A DNA stretch of 36,522 bases, taken from assembly GCA_902496115.1 (NCBI GenBank), contig CABUZK010000016.1, forward strand, positions 1 through 36,522, written 5' to 3'. The notes under the pieces were generated by a model, which was given only the letters and a program-made list of their open reading frames with translations, was not told where the DNA came from and did no database searches. Both the position numbers and the translations under genes were made by a program. The DNA comes from an uncultured Collinsella sp. (GTDB taxonomy: Bacteria > Actinomycetota > Coriobacteriia > Coriobacteriales > Coriobacteriaceae). Position 1 is the stretch's first letter, and each line of letters begins with the position of its first letter. Shown one piece after another: positions 7,780 through 14,973 of the stretch.

Positions 7780-7870
7780 TGCGGGTTAGCACATACAGCT
7801 AGCCCGTACGATAACGGGCGGCTGATGAAGATGAGGGCCGTCGAGCGCAACCGACGGCCCTCATTTTTTA
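7743..7870 (+). promoter_or_regulatory. Transcription attenuator upstream of cstA
   Basis: Competing structures can be drawn. GCATCAG (7743-7749) can pair with CTGATGC (7776-7782), while the overlapping CATCAGC (7744-7750) can instead pair with GCTGATG (7821-7827). CGGGTTAGC (7782-7790) pairs with GCTAGCCCG (7798-7806), which competes with GCCCGT (7802-7807) pairing with ACGGGC (7814-7819). The final terminator is a 13-bp stem, ATGAGGGCCGTCG with its complement (7831-7843 with 7852-7864), followed by TTTTTT. The first strand lies inside the leader-peptide codons, so ribosome position would decide the fold. The terminator is directly visible; the switching is inferred. Confidence 0.7.
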
Positions 7871-7904
7871 TGTCTGGGAAGTTCTTTTTAGAGGAGGAAA
7901 TGTA

Positions 7905-9794
7905 ATGAACGGAGTTTTGCTCATGGTTGTGGCCGCGGCGGTGCTCGCCTGCGGCTATCTGGGCTATGGCCGATGGCTGGCCAACAAGTGGGGCGTTGAC
8001 AAAGAGGCCCTCACGCCGGCCAAGCGCATGAAAGACGGCAACAGCTTCTCGCCCGTCTCCGCCTTCACCGCGTTCTCGCACCAGTTCAGCTCGATCTGCG
8101 GTGCCGGCCCTGTTACGGGTACGATCGTCGCTATGGCCTTCGGCTGGCTTCCCGTCGTGCTCTGGGTCCTCGTCGGTGGCATCTTCTTTGGCGCCGTCCA
8201 CGACTTTGGCGCCCTGTACGCCTCGATGAAGAACAACGGTAAGTCCCTGGCCCAGCTCATCGAGAAGTACATCGGCAAGACCGGCCGTCGCCTGTTCCTG
8301 CTGTTCTGCTGGCTGTTCTGCATCATCGTCATCGCCGCTTTCACCGACATGGTCTGCAAGACGTTCATGTTCACCCCGGCCGTTGACGCTTCTGGTGCTG
8401 CTACCGGTGCCATCGACTTCACCAAGTCCTATGCCGCTGGCTGCGCTGGCACCATCTCCATCCTGTTCACCTTCGTCGCCATGGCCTTTGGTTGGGCCCA
8501 GAAGAAGTTCAACCTCACCGGCGCTGCCGAGTTCGTCACCGGCGTGGTGCTCATGGTCCTTATGTTTGCCGTCGGCATGCAGTTCCCGGTCTACCTGGAC
8601 AAGTTCCAGTGGTTCGCCGTCGTCATGGTCTACCTGGTCTTTGCTGGCGCCATGCCCATCCAGATGCTCAAGACCCCTCGCGACTACCTCACTTCCATCA
8701 TGATGATCGTCATGATCGTCTGCGCTGTCCTCGGCATCGTCGTCCTGGGCGCTAACGGCCAGGCTACCATCACCGCTCCGGTCTTCACCGGCTTTAGCAA
8801 TGCCTCGGGCATGATGTTCCCGGTCCTGTTTGTCTCCGTTGCCTGCGGTGCTCTCTCCGGTTTCCATAGCCTCGTTTCTTCCGGCACCTCTTCTAAGCAG
8901 GTCGAGAAGGAGCAGGACGCCGTCAAGGTCGGTTATGGCGCCATGATTGTCGAGTCCTTCGTCGGCATCCTTGCCATCATCGTCGCCGGCATCATGTTCT
9001 CCGACATGAACACCGCCGGTACCGGCGCCCTCAACGCCGGCGTCGCTTCCACCCCGTTCCAGATCTTCGCCGCCGGCATCTCCCGCGGTATGCAGGCCTT
9101 CGGTGTTGACGGCACGCTCGCAACCGTCTTTATGACCATGAACGTTTCCGCTCTGGCCCTGACCTCGCTCGATGCCGTCGCCCGCATCGCTCGCACCTCG
9201 TTCTCCGAGTTCTTTGCCCAGACCAACGACGCCCTGGCCATCGAGTCTAAGGCCGGCTACATGAAGGTCCTCGGCAACCCCTGGTTCGCCACGGTCGTTA
9301 CCCTGCTTCCTGGCCTCGCCCTCGCCTTTGGTGGCTATGCCAACATCTGGCCGCTCTTCGGTGCTTCTAACCAGCTGCTCGGCGGTATGACCATGATCAC
9401 CCTCGCCGTGTTCTGCAAGTGCACCGGCCGCAAGGGTTGGATGCTCTACGTGCCCGTCGCCTTCCTGCTCTGCTGCACCTTCACTTCGCTGGTCCAGAGC
9501 GCCATGGGCTGCATGACCGCCGTCCAGGCCTACGGTTTCTTCGGCACCATCCCGGCTACCGCCACCACGGCTGCCGTTTCCGTCGCCGCTACCAAGGGCC
9601 TGCAGCTCGTCTTCGCCGTCCTGCTGATGGTCCTGGGCCTCATCGTTGCCGTCAACTGCCTCAAGGAGTTCTTCGGCAAGGAGGCCGGTTCCATGCCCGA
9701 CGAGGAGCCCGAGTGGTCCGAGATGGGCAAAGTCGAGTATGGCCGCGCCGCTGCCGCCGAGGCTCCCGCCGACGCCGAGGCTGCCAAGGCCTAG
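7905..9794 (+). CDS. cstA: CstA-family carbon-starvation transporter (peptide or pyruvate permease)
   Basis: A 629-residue, strongly hydrophobic protein with about 16 predicted membrane segments. The family's N-terminal pattern is clear: GYGRWLANKWG, then HQFSSICGAGPVTG, a GAVHDFGALYAS loop, and later LSGFHSLVSSGTSSKQ and LFGASNQLLGG. CstA and its paralogue BtsT in enterobacteria import peptides and/or pyruvate by H+ symport; the substrate here cannot be read from sequence. A strong ribosome-binding site, AGGAGG, precedes ATG 7905. The codons are heavily C-ending, suggesting high expression. The upstream leader peptide and terminator suggest control by branched-chain amino-acid supply. Confidence 0.93.
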   Translation: MNGVLLMVVAAAVLACGYLGYGRWLANKWGVDKEALTPAKRMKDGNSFSPVSAFTAFSHQFSSICGAGPVTGTIVAMAFGWLPVVLWVLVGGIFFGAVHDFGALYASMKNNGKSLAQLIEKYIGKTGRRLFLLFCWLFCIIVIAAFTDMVCKTFMFTPAVDASGAATGAIDFTKSYAAGCAGTISILFTFVAMAFGWAQKKFNLTGAAEFVTGVVLMVLMFAVGMQFPVYLDKFQWFAVVMVYLVFAGAMPIQMLKTPRDYLTSIMMIVMIVCAVLGIVVLGANGQATITAPVFTGFSNASGMMFPVLFVSVACGALSGFHSLVSSGTSSKQVEKEQDAVKVGYGAMIVESFVGILAIIVAGIMFSDMNTAGTGALNAGVASTPFQIFAAGISRGMQAFGVDGTLATVFMTMNVSALALTSLDAVARIARTSFSEFFAQTNDALAIESKAGYMKVLGNPWFATVVTLLPGLALAFGGYANIWPLFGASNQLLGGMTMITLAVFCKCTGRKGWMLYVPVAFLLCCTFTSLVQSAMGCMTAVQAYGFFGTIPATATTAAVSVAATKGLQLVFAVLLMVLGLIVAVNCLKEFFGKEAGSMPDEEPEWSEMGKVEYGRAAAAEAPADAEAAKA

Positions 9795-9833
9795 TCAGCT
9801 TGATGGGCTAACCGTTCCATCCATATGACTCGG

Positions 9834-9872
9834 AAAGACCGGGTCCGCGACTGCGCGGGCTCGGTCTTTTTT
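9834..9872 (+). terminator. Rho-independent terminator after cstA
   Basis: AAAGACCGGG-T-CCGCG pairs with CGCGG-G-CTCGGTCTTT around an ACTG loop and runs into TTTTTT at 9867-9872. It lies 40 nt after the cstA stop. Confidence 0.92.
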
Positions 9873-9913
9873 CATGCAAAAGCGGGCGATGCCCGAGTGT
9901 TCTCGCAGATGTT

Positions 9914-9956
9914 TTGCGTGGATAAGGGCGCGCGTTGTACCATATAAACGTATATG
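9914..9956 (+). promoter_or_regulatory. Candidate promoter and dyad upstream of the JetD-like gene
   Basis: TTGCGT (9914-9919) and TACCAT (9938-9943) are 18 nt apart; CATATA at 9941-9946 is an alternative -10. A perfect dyad, CATATA-AACG-TATATG (9941-9956), overlaps the -10 and could be an operator. Evidence is motif-level only. Confidence 0.4.
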
Positions 9957-9977
9957 TGTACATATGAAAGGGGCCCC

Positions 9978-12164
9978 GTGGCCAAGACGGTATATTCCGA
10001 TAACCAAAATAATGTCGATGCCCTGGCTGAGCGTCTGAGCAGCCAGACGTCGCTTTCTGCCGATCGCGCCAAGCTAGTTGCCTACGACCTGCTCTGCCGC
10101 AAGGCACTCAAGATCAAGTCGAGCGCGCTGGCGCAGATTTTCCGCTCCGTCGATAAGGAATGCGACACCAAGGCGATGCGCGACGAACTCATCGCGGCAA
10201 AGATCGTTACCAAGATCGAGGGCAGCGGCATTAACGGACGTCCGGCGTTCTATACCATTCATGCCGAGATAAGTGATGCTCAGGAGCAGCTTGCCGAGGC
10301 TGTCGAAGAGGCCGTCGAGGACGTTGTCGAGGCGCCCGCTTCGGTGGAAACGGCCCCGCGCGAGCATGTCGATACCGACGAGCTGCTCGATGAGAACGTC
10401 GTTCGTGCCTTTACGGCCAAGGCCGGCCGCGGCGGTTTTGGTGGGGGCGGCAAGCGCGATGCTCAGCGCCGTGCCCAGCAGGAGCGCTTCCGTCGCGCCG
10501 TGGCTCAAAAGGATGAACTCGATACCGAGACTGTTGAGACCGAGGTTGCCGCTGAGTCACAGAAGCCCGCGAAGGAGCAAAAGCCCGTGGAGGCCCAAGA
10601 GCCCAAGCGTCGTCGCGGTGCTCACTTTAAGGCTGTGCAGCAGGATGTCGCGCATGAGGCTGAAGAGCCTTCCGAGGTTGCAGGCGATGCTGAGGAGTCT
10701 GCCAAGAGGGTTTCGGGTTCGTGTCGTCCCGGCCGCGGTTTTGCGGGGCGCGCGTATCCCATAAAGCGTCAGGAGAAGGGCGAGCCGGCTTCGACCGCTC
10801 AGGCCGATAAGGCCGAACAAACTGAGAAAACCGTTGAGCCGGTGGCTTGCGAGCAGCAACCTTCCGAGTCGCAGTCTGCGGCCGACGCCGAGGTCAAAGC
10901 TCAACAGTCCGCTGATAAGCAGACAGGGGAGAGCGCCTCAAGCAAGCCCCGCCGCCGTCACCGCGGCGGTCGTGGCTCAAATGCCGAGGCCGCGGCCGAG
11001 AAGGCAGCGACGCAAAGCAAGGATGCGAAGGCTGAGGCCCTGGTGGAGCAGCCCAAGCGCCAGCCGGCGAAGGGGGACAAGCCCGAGCGCTCGCAAAAGG
11101 GTCCGTCCGCGCCAAAGCAAGAGCGCAAAGCTCAGGCGGATTCCAAGCGCAAATCCCAGGCGCAGTCCAAACCGACTGCAAACGATGCGGCCGCCCAGCA
11201 GCCTGAGCCGCCCGCTCATGGCGAGGTTTCGGCGTTTGCTCTGGCCCGTGTCCTGGGCAGGCAACTGCTCAAGGTCGTTCCCACGCCTACGGCGCTCTCC
11301 AAGATTAAGGAGCAGCAGACTCAAATCGTTAAGGTCGAGGGCAAGGACGGCAAAAAGGCTCAGCAGCGCACTCAGCACAACGAGATGTCCAACCGCAAGA
11401 TTGCCGAGGAGATTGCGATCATCCAGGCTTGGATAGAGCAGAATCGCGGCGCCGACACGCCGGTCGCCTCGCGTCGCCAGCGCGCCTACCAGATTTTTAA
11501 CGATGAGAAGGCCTTTGACGGCAAGCATGGCGAGCGTCTGATTCGGCGTATGACCGAAAAGGGCATTAGCATGCAGGCAATCAAGGTTGCTCCCAACCGT
11601 CCTGTGCACTTTACGGGCTTCTTTACGCTGGGCGCCGACAAGCCGTTCATTATGGTCGAGAACCTGGACACCTATGACGAGATCGTCAAGCTCCTGCGCG
11701 GCCGCAAGCACGCCAAGCTTTTTGGCACCAAGGTGGGTGGCGTGATCTTTGGCGGCGGCTGCAAGGCGAGCGTTTCACACGCACTGGATGATTATCTGGC
11801 CGAGATCGGCTATCGCTTTAACTATGTCTACTACGTGGGCGACATCGACCGAGAGGGTGCGCGCATTGTCGAGCAGACCCGTAACGCCAATGTGGTTGAG
11901 ATTCGCCTGCATGCCGGTATGTATCGCGCCATGCTCGCCGAGCACAAGCGTCGCGTGAAGGCCGGCGGCGAGTGCGAGCCCGCGGCTGCCAACCAGGGCG
12001 TGCCGCAGAACCTGGCGGCGACGATCAAAGACCTGCCCATGGTCACGCGCGTGCAGTTCCGCAATGTGCTGCGCGAGGGCGGACGTATTCCGCAGGAGAT
12101 TCTGATGACCGCCGACTATCGGGATGGCGACTCGGGAAGCTTCGACCGCATGCTGAACAACTAA
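9978..12164 (+). CDS. JetD-like DUF2220/Toprim protein with a long disordered central tether
   Basis: GTG 9978 is preferred to the in-frame ATG 9954 because AAGGGG sits five bases before it (728 residues). Residues about 10-85 look like a winged-helix DNA-binding domain ending in INGRPAFYTI. Residues about 90-405 are low-complexity, rich in Ala, Glu, Lys and Arg, with Arg-rich patches (KPRRRHRGGRGS), and are probably disordered. The C-terminal ~310 residues follow the order of the JetD C-terminal domain of Wadjet systems: IMVENLDTYDE (about 559), GGVIFGGGCKAS (about 587), the Toprim acidic motif YYVGDIDREGARI (Asp at about 622), MLAEHKRR, then LREGGRIPQEIL near the end. JetD cleaves DNA captured by the JetABC condensin, but no jetA, jetB or jetC is nearby. 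The function of a solitary copy is unknown, and the family call is from memory of motifs. Confidence 0.75.
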   Translation: MAKTVYSDNQNNVDALAERLSSQTSLSADRAKLVAYDLLCRKALKIKSSALAQIFRSVDKECDTKAMRDELIAAKIVTKIEGSGINGRPAFYTIHAEISDAQEQLAEAVEEAVEDVVEAPASVETAPREHVDTDELLDENVVRAFTAKAGRGGFGGGGKRDAQRRAQQERFRRAVAQKDELDTETVETEVAAESQKPAKEQKPVEAQEPKRRRGAHFKAVQQDVAHEAEEPSEVAGDAEESAKRVSGSCRPGRGFAGRAYPIKRQEKGEPASTAQADKAEQTEKTVEPVACEQQPSESQSAADAEVKAQQSADKQTGESASSKPRRRHRGGRGSNAEAAAEKAATQSKDAKAEALVEQPKRQPAKGDKPERSQKGPSAPKQERKAQADSKRKSQAQSKPTANDAAAQQPEPPAHGEVSAFALARVLGRQLLKVVPTPTALSKIKEQQTQIVKVEGKDGKKAQQRTQHNEMSNRKIAEEIAIIQAWIEQNRGADTPVASRRQRAYQIFNDEKAFDGKHGERLIRRMTEKGISMQAIKVAPNRPVHFTGFFTLGADKPFIMVENLDTYDEIVKLLRGRKHAKLFGTKVGGVIFGGGCKASVSHALDDYLAEIGYRFNYVYYVGDIDREGARIVEQTRNANVVEIRLHAGMYRAMLAEHKRRVKAGGECEPAAANQGVPQNLAATIKDLPMVTRVQFRNVLREGGRIPQEILMTADYRDGDSGSFDRMLNN

Positions 12165-12172
12165 ATTCCGCC

Positions 12173-12302
12173 GGCCCCGGGAGAGCGGGGACACCGGATT
12201 AGGTTTCCTGCTCTACAGTCCTGCTCACGACGGAGGCCACATTAAGTGGCCGCCTGTTCGTGCGGAACTCGCGACAAACTTAATGCCCGGCCCGCCGGGG
12301 CC
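12173..12302 (+). repeat. Core-and-arms palindromic element, copy 3 (decayed arms)
   Basis: The 69-nt core is at 12207-12275, in the same orientation as copy 1. The outer nested stem has changed from CGCAA/TTGCG to CACGA/TCGTG, and the inner stem is GGAGGCCAC/GTGGCCGCC with one mismatch. The arms pair only in part: GGCCCCGG (12173-12180) with CCGGGGCC (12295-12302), and ATTAGGTTT with AAACTTAAT next to the core. The element starts about 10 nt after the JetD-like gene's stop. It looks like an older copy. Confidence 0.85.
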
Positions 12303-12365
12303 ACGCGCCATTTTGTAGATGGCGGCTCGCTTTTCGGAACTGGGCTGATATTTTCTAGATGTAAG

Positions 12366-12624
12366 GCGCTCTTGGTCCTAATGGGCTTGGGGCGCCTGTC
12401 TTATATAGGTAGATTCCTTGCGGGTTCGAATCCCTCCGCTTGGCGGCGTTGGCTCGATTTTCTTAACGCGAGGAGCTCTCGGTCGATGTGGGACGGAGGG
12501 ATTCCGCGTCCGCCTGCCGGCGGCCGCGCCCCGCTGCGTCGCTTCGCTCCTTGCGTGCTGCGCTGGAAAACGCTTCGCGTTTTCTCAGCTCCGCACCCTT
12601 GCGGGTTCGAATCCCTCCGCTTGC
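12366..12624. repeat. tRNA-derived fragments and hairpins beside tRNA-Gln
   Basis: A 27-nt direct repeat containing the T-arm-like GGTTCGAATCCCTCCG occurs at 12416-12442 and 12597-12623. The first 16 bases seen on this strand at the tRNA-Gln 3' end (TGGGACGGAGGGATTC, 12679-12694) recur exactly at 12489-12504. A degenerate relative of the tRNA terminator hairpin lies near 12366-12396. A separate hairpin, GAAAACG-CTTCG-CGTTTTC, lies at 12565-12583. No complete tRNA can be folded from these pieces. There is no convincing protein gene between the JetD-like stop and tRNA-Gln. The fragments may come from tRNA duplication or past integration events. Confidence 0.7.
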
Positions 12625-12633
12625 TCACAAGAA

Positions 12634-12665
12634 AGCGCCCTGGGCCGTTATGGGCTCAGGGCGCT
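12634..12665 (-). terminator. Terminator hairpin downstream of tRNA-Gln
   Basis: AGCGCCCTG (12634-12642) pairs with CAGGGCGCT (12657-12665), with additional inner pairing. It lies 10 nt beyond the tRNA 3' end on the minus strand and is followed there by a short T-rich tail (TTTCTTG). Confidence 0.65.
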
Positions 12666-12674
12666 CAATTTTAA

Positions 12675-12749
12675 TGGCTGGGACGGAGGGATTCGAACCC
12701 CCAACAGCCGGCACCAAAAACCGGAGTTCTACCGTTGAACTACGTCCCA
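12675..12749 (-). tRNA. tRNA-Gln, anticodon TTG
   Basis: On the minus strand the molecule begins TGGGACG and ends CGTCCCA-G-CCA, with CCA encoded (12677-12675). The D arm GTTCAACGGTAGAAC, anticodon stem CCGGT/GCCGG and T arm GGGGGTTCGAATCCCTC all fold. The anticodon loop TTTTGGT places TTG at 12717-12715. The U1-A72 start is typical of tRNA-Gln. Confidence 0.96.
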
Positions 12750-12787
12750 ATGTGTGATGTTGCCCAAAAGCAACTCATTAAGTTTAC

Positions 12788-13693
12788 CTAATCTGCGAGG
12801 GCATCGCAAACGCCGTCGAGCAGGCGTACGGCGAGTGTCTGCGCATCACTTGCGGTGAAGGTTCCGTTGTAGCGCGTCATGCCCGTGAGCTCAATGCGGA
12901 TGCGCGCGGGCTTTTGCTGTGCGGCGACATTGGCGGTGCGGATGCGCTGTGCCAGGTTGTGGCACTCGGCAAGGGCGATCGTGGCGCGCGGCGCTGCATC
13001 TGCGGGCAGCTCATCGCTTGCGATCTCGAGCACCAGATCCACGTCGGTCGGAACCTCGGAATCGCAAAGCATCATGCCGCTGCTGTCGGTCGTCGCCGTG
13101 GCGATGTTCCACATGCGCGATGCAACGCTGCGTGCGATGGGGTCCTCACCGATGACGGCAATCTGGAAGCGCTCGAGTACATTGGCGGCGCGGGCAAAAC
13201 CGATGCGCGACTCGGCCTCGGTAACCGAGGGCTTGCCCTCCCACACGTGATGCAGGCGGTTGATATAGGCGTAGGTATCCTGGAACGCCATACCGTCGGC
13301 AAACAGGCCAACATTTTCCTGGAACTGCTGCAGAGCGGCCTCGGTGTGCGGGCCAAAATAGCCGTCGTCCTCACCGCAGGCAAAGCCCAAAACGTTGAGC
13401 GCGCGCTGCAGGGCCTGAACGTCGGCGCCATGGAAATTGGGCATGCGCAGATAGAGTGTGCGGTCGCCCAGCTTATACGAGGCGTCTACCAGGGCGCTCC
13501 AACAGGGGATATCGACGGCACAGCCAGCGGCAAGGCCGCTATCGAGCCTAAAGGTGCCAACAGCCTGCTCGGTGGTGGTGCCAAAGCGCTTGTCGGAGAC
13601 CTCGGCGTCATCGATTGTATAGCCGAGCTGCAGAAGGCGGGACTGCACGTCCTCGACGGCTGCTCCCTGCATGCCCGTTGTAATAGGTTCCAT
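12788..13693 (-). CDS. Peptidoglycan-binding domain protein
   Basis: A 301-residue protein with two N-terminal PG_binding_1-type repeats. The first begins ITTGMQGAAVEDVQSRLLQLGY and the second LRMPNFHGADVQALQRALNVLGF, which contains the DGYFGPHTEAALQQFQ signature. The C-terminal ~150 residues resemble the alpha/beta organisation of muramoyl-amidase-like regions, but I see no zinc-ligand pattern, so catalysis cannot be claimed. No signal peptide is apparent, so the protein may be cytoplasmic or act at the inner face, as proposed for CwlM-type regulators of wall synthesis; that is only an analogy. AAAGGGG lies seven bases before ATG 13693. tRNA-Gln follows 38 nt downstream on the same strand. 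Confidence 0.75.
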   Translation of the reverse strand: MEPITTGMQGAAVEDVQSRLLQLGYTIDDAEVSDKRFGTTTEQAVGTFRLDSGLAAGCAVDIPCWSALVDASYKLGDRTLYLRMPNFHGADVQALQRALNVLGFACGEDDGYFGPHTEAALQQFQENVGLFADGMAFQDTYAYINRLHHVWEGKPSVTEAESRIGFARAANVLERFQIAVIGEDPIARSVASRMWNIATATTDSSGMMLCDSEVPTDVDLVLEIASDELPADAAPRATIALAECHNLAQRIRTANVAAQQKPARIRIELTGMTRYNGTFTASDAQTLAVRLLDGVCDALAD

Positions 13694-13831
13694 GAGCGAA
13701 CCCCTTTCGGCGTATCATTCGTACTATTTGAGCGCCTGTCGGATAGACGACGCAAAGAGATGCATAAACATGCACTCAACAGTGTAGCAAGTTGTACCCA
13801 AATACGCTGCTGACAGGTTTTATAACCCCCG

Positions 13832-14857
13832 CTAGTTGAGTCGCTCCACAAAGAAATCTGCCATGGAGAGGAACAACTCGCGTGCGTGCTGATCAAGCTC
13901 AACGTTCTCGATGGCCGCTTTGGCCTTGGCGGTCAGGTCGAGCGCGTAAGTGTGGGCGTAATCGATGGAGCCGATCTCCTGGAAGATCTCCACGGCGCGT
14001 GCGAGCTGCGCGGGATCATCGGTGCCCGAGGAAAGAATCGCCTCGACCTCGTCGTGATAACGCTTGTCTGACAGGGCGTGCACGGCGACGAGGGTGCGCT
14101 TGCCCTCTGTGATATCGGTGCGGAAGTCCTTGTTGGCGGCCTCCTTGGTACCGATCAAGTTGAGCAGATCATCTTGGATCTGGAAGGCAAGGCCCGTGTG
14201 CAGGCCAAAGGCGCGCAGTGCCTCAATCTGCTCCTCGCTGCCGCCGCCGATAATGGCTCCGGCGGCAAGCGGCGTGGCTCCACTGTAGTACGCGGTCTTG
14301 TGCGTCGCCATGTCCAGATAATCGTCGACCGAGATGTCAAAGCGCCCATCGCGGACCCAGCCCAAGTCGAGCGCCTGGCCCTCGATGGTGCGAACGATCA
14401 TCTCGGTGAGCTCGTGGAGCACGCGGAGTTTCACGTCTGCCTCGAGCGTGGGGTCGTCGAGAACCGTCTTGGTGACCATGGTGAGCGCTAGATCGCCGCA
14501 GTTGATGGCAAGTCCCGTGCCCTCGGTAAGGTGCATACAGGGCTTGCCGCGACGCAGTTGGCCGTTGTCGGCGATGTCGTCATGGATAAGCGCTCCCGAT
14601 TGAAAGTGCTCTATAGCTGCCGCCGCGCTGCGGGCGCTCTCAAAGCTGCCGCCTACCGCGGTGGCGGCGAGCATGCAGATGAGCGGGCGGTGGCGCTTGC
14701 CGGCATTGGCCGTAAATGCCGAGAGCGGGGTATACAGGTAACGCTCGATATCGGCGGAAGTTGCCTGTCCGTCAAAGAACGTGGCCAGATAGTCGTTAAT
14801 CTGGTCAAAGTGCTGGGCTAAAAAGCTGGTAAACGGACTGGACACGGGTTCTCGCAT
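13832..14857 (-). CDS. Polyprenyl (trans-isoprenyl) diphosphate synthase
   Basis: Condenses isopentenyl diphosphate onto an allylic diphosphate to make a prenyl chain for quinones or other lipids. The first Asp-rich motif, HDDIADNGQLRRG, is at residues 92-104 (D93, D94, D97). The second region, FQIQDDLLNLIG, keeps the first two aspartates but has Asn where the third Asp of DDxxD normally is. GKRHRPL near residue 50 and GKRTLVAVHAL are also family hallmarks. Length 341 is normal. Chain length cannot be assigned. The ribosome-binding site before ATG 14857 is weak. The gene lies upstream of the peptidoglycan-binding gene on the same strand, 138 nt apart. Confidence 0.9.
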   Translation of the reverse strand: MREPVSSPFTSFLAQHFDQINDYLATFFDGQATSADIERYLYTPLSAFTANAGKRHRPLICMLAATAVGGSFESARSAAAAIEHFQSGALIHDDIADNGQLRRGKPCMHLTEGTGLAINCGDLALTMVTKTVLDDPTLEADVKLRVLHELTEMIVRTIEGQALDLGWVRDGRFDISVDDYLDMATHKTAYYSGATPLAAGAIIGGGSEEQIEALRAFGLHTGLAFQIQDDLLNLIGTKEAANKDFRTDITEGKRTLVAVHALSDKRYHDEVEAILSSGTDDPAQLARAVEIFQEIGSIDYAHTYALDLTAKAKAAIENVELDQHARELFLSMADFFVERLN

Positions 14858-14973
14858 TCTTTCTTAGGTTGCACCGTTGCATTATGCAGACTACATATTG
14901 CCACATTGGGGCGTCGAGCGCGGCGGTTGAAGACGATTGAGTCTTGCGGTCGCAAACGCGGCAAGGGGCTCGG

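Noticed and set aside
12590..12626. Second complete tRNA on the plus strand
   Set aside because: A T-arm-like segment is present, but no matching 5' acceptor strand, D arm or anticodon arm can be folded upstream.
12246..12674. Possible small protein gene beside tRNA-Gln
   Set aside because: The frame runs through the palindromic element core and tRNA fragments and has no ribosome-binding site.
13832..14857. Inactive polyprenyl synthase because the second motif reads DDLLN
   Set aside because: The first DDxxD motif and the first two aspartates of the second are intact, and the rest of the family pattern is complete, so activity is likely.
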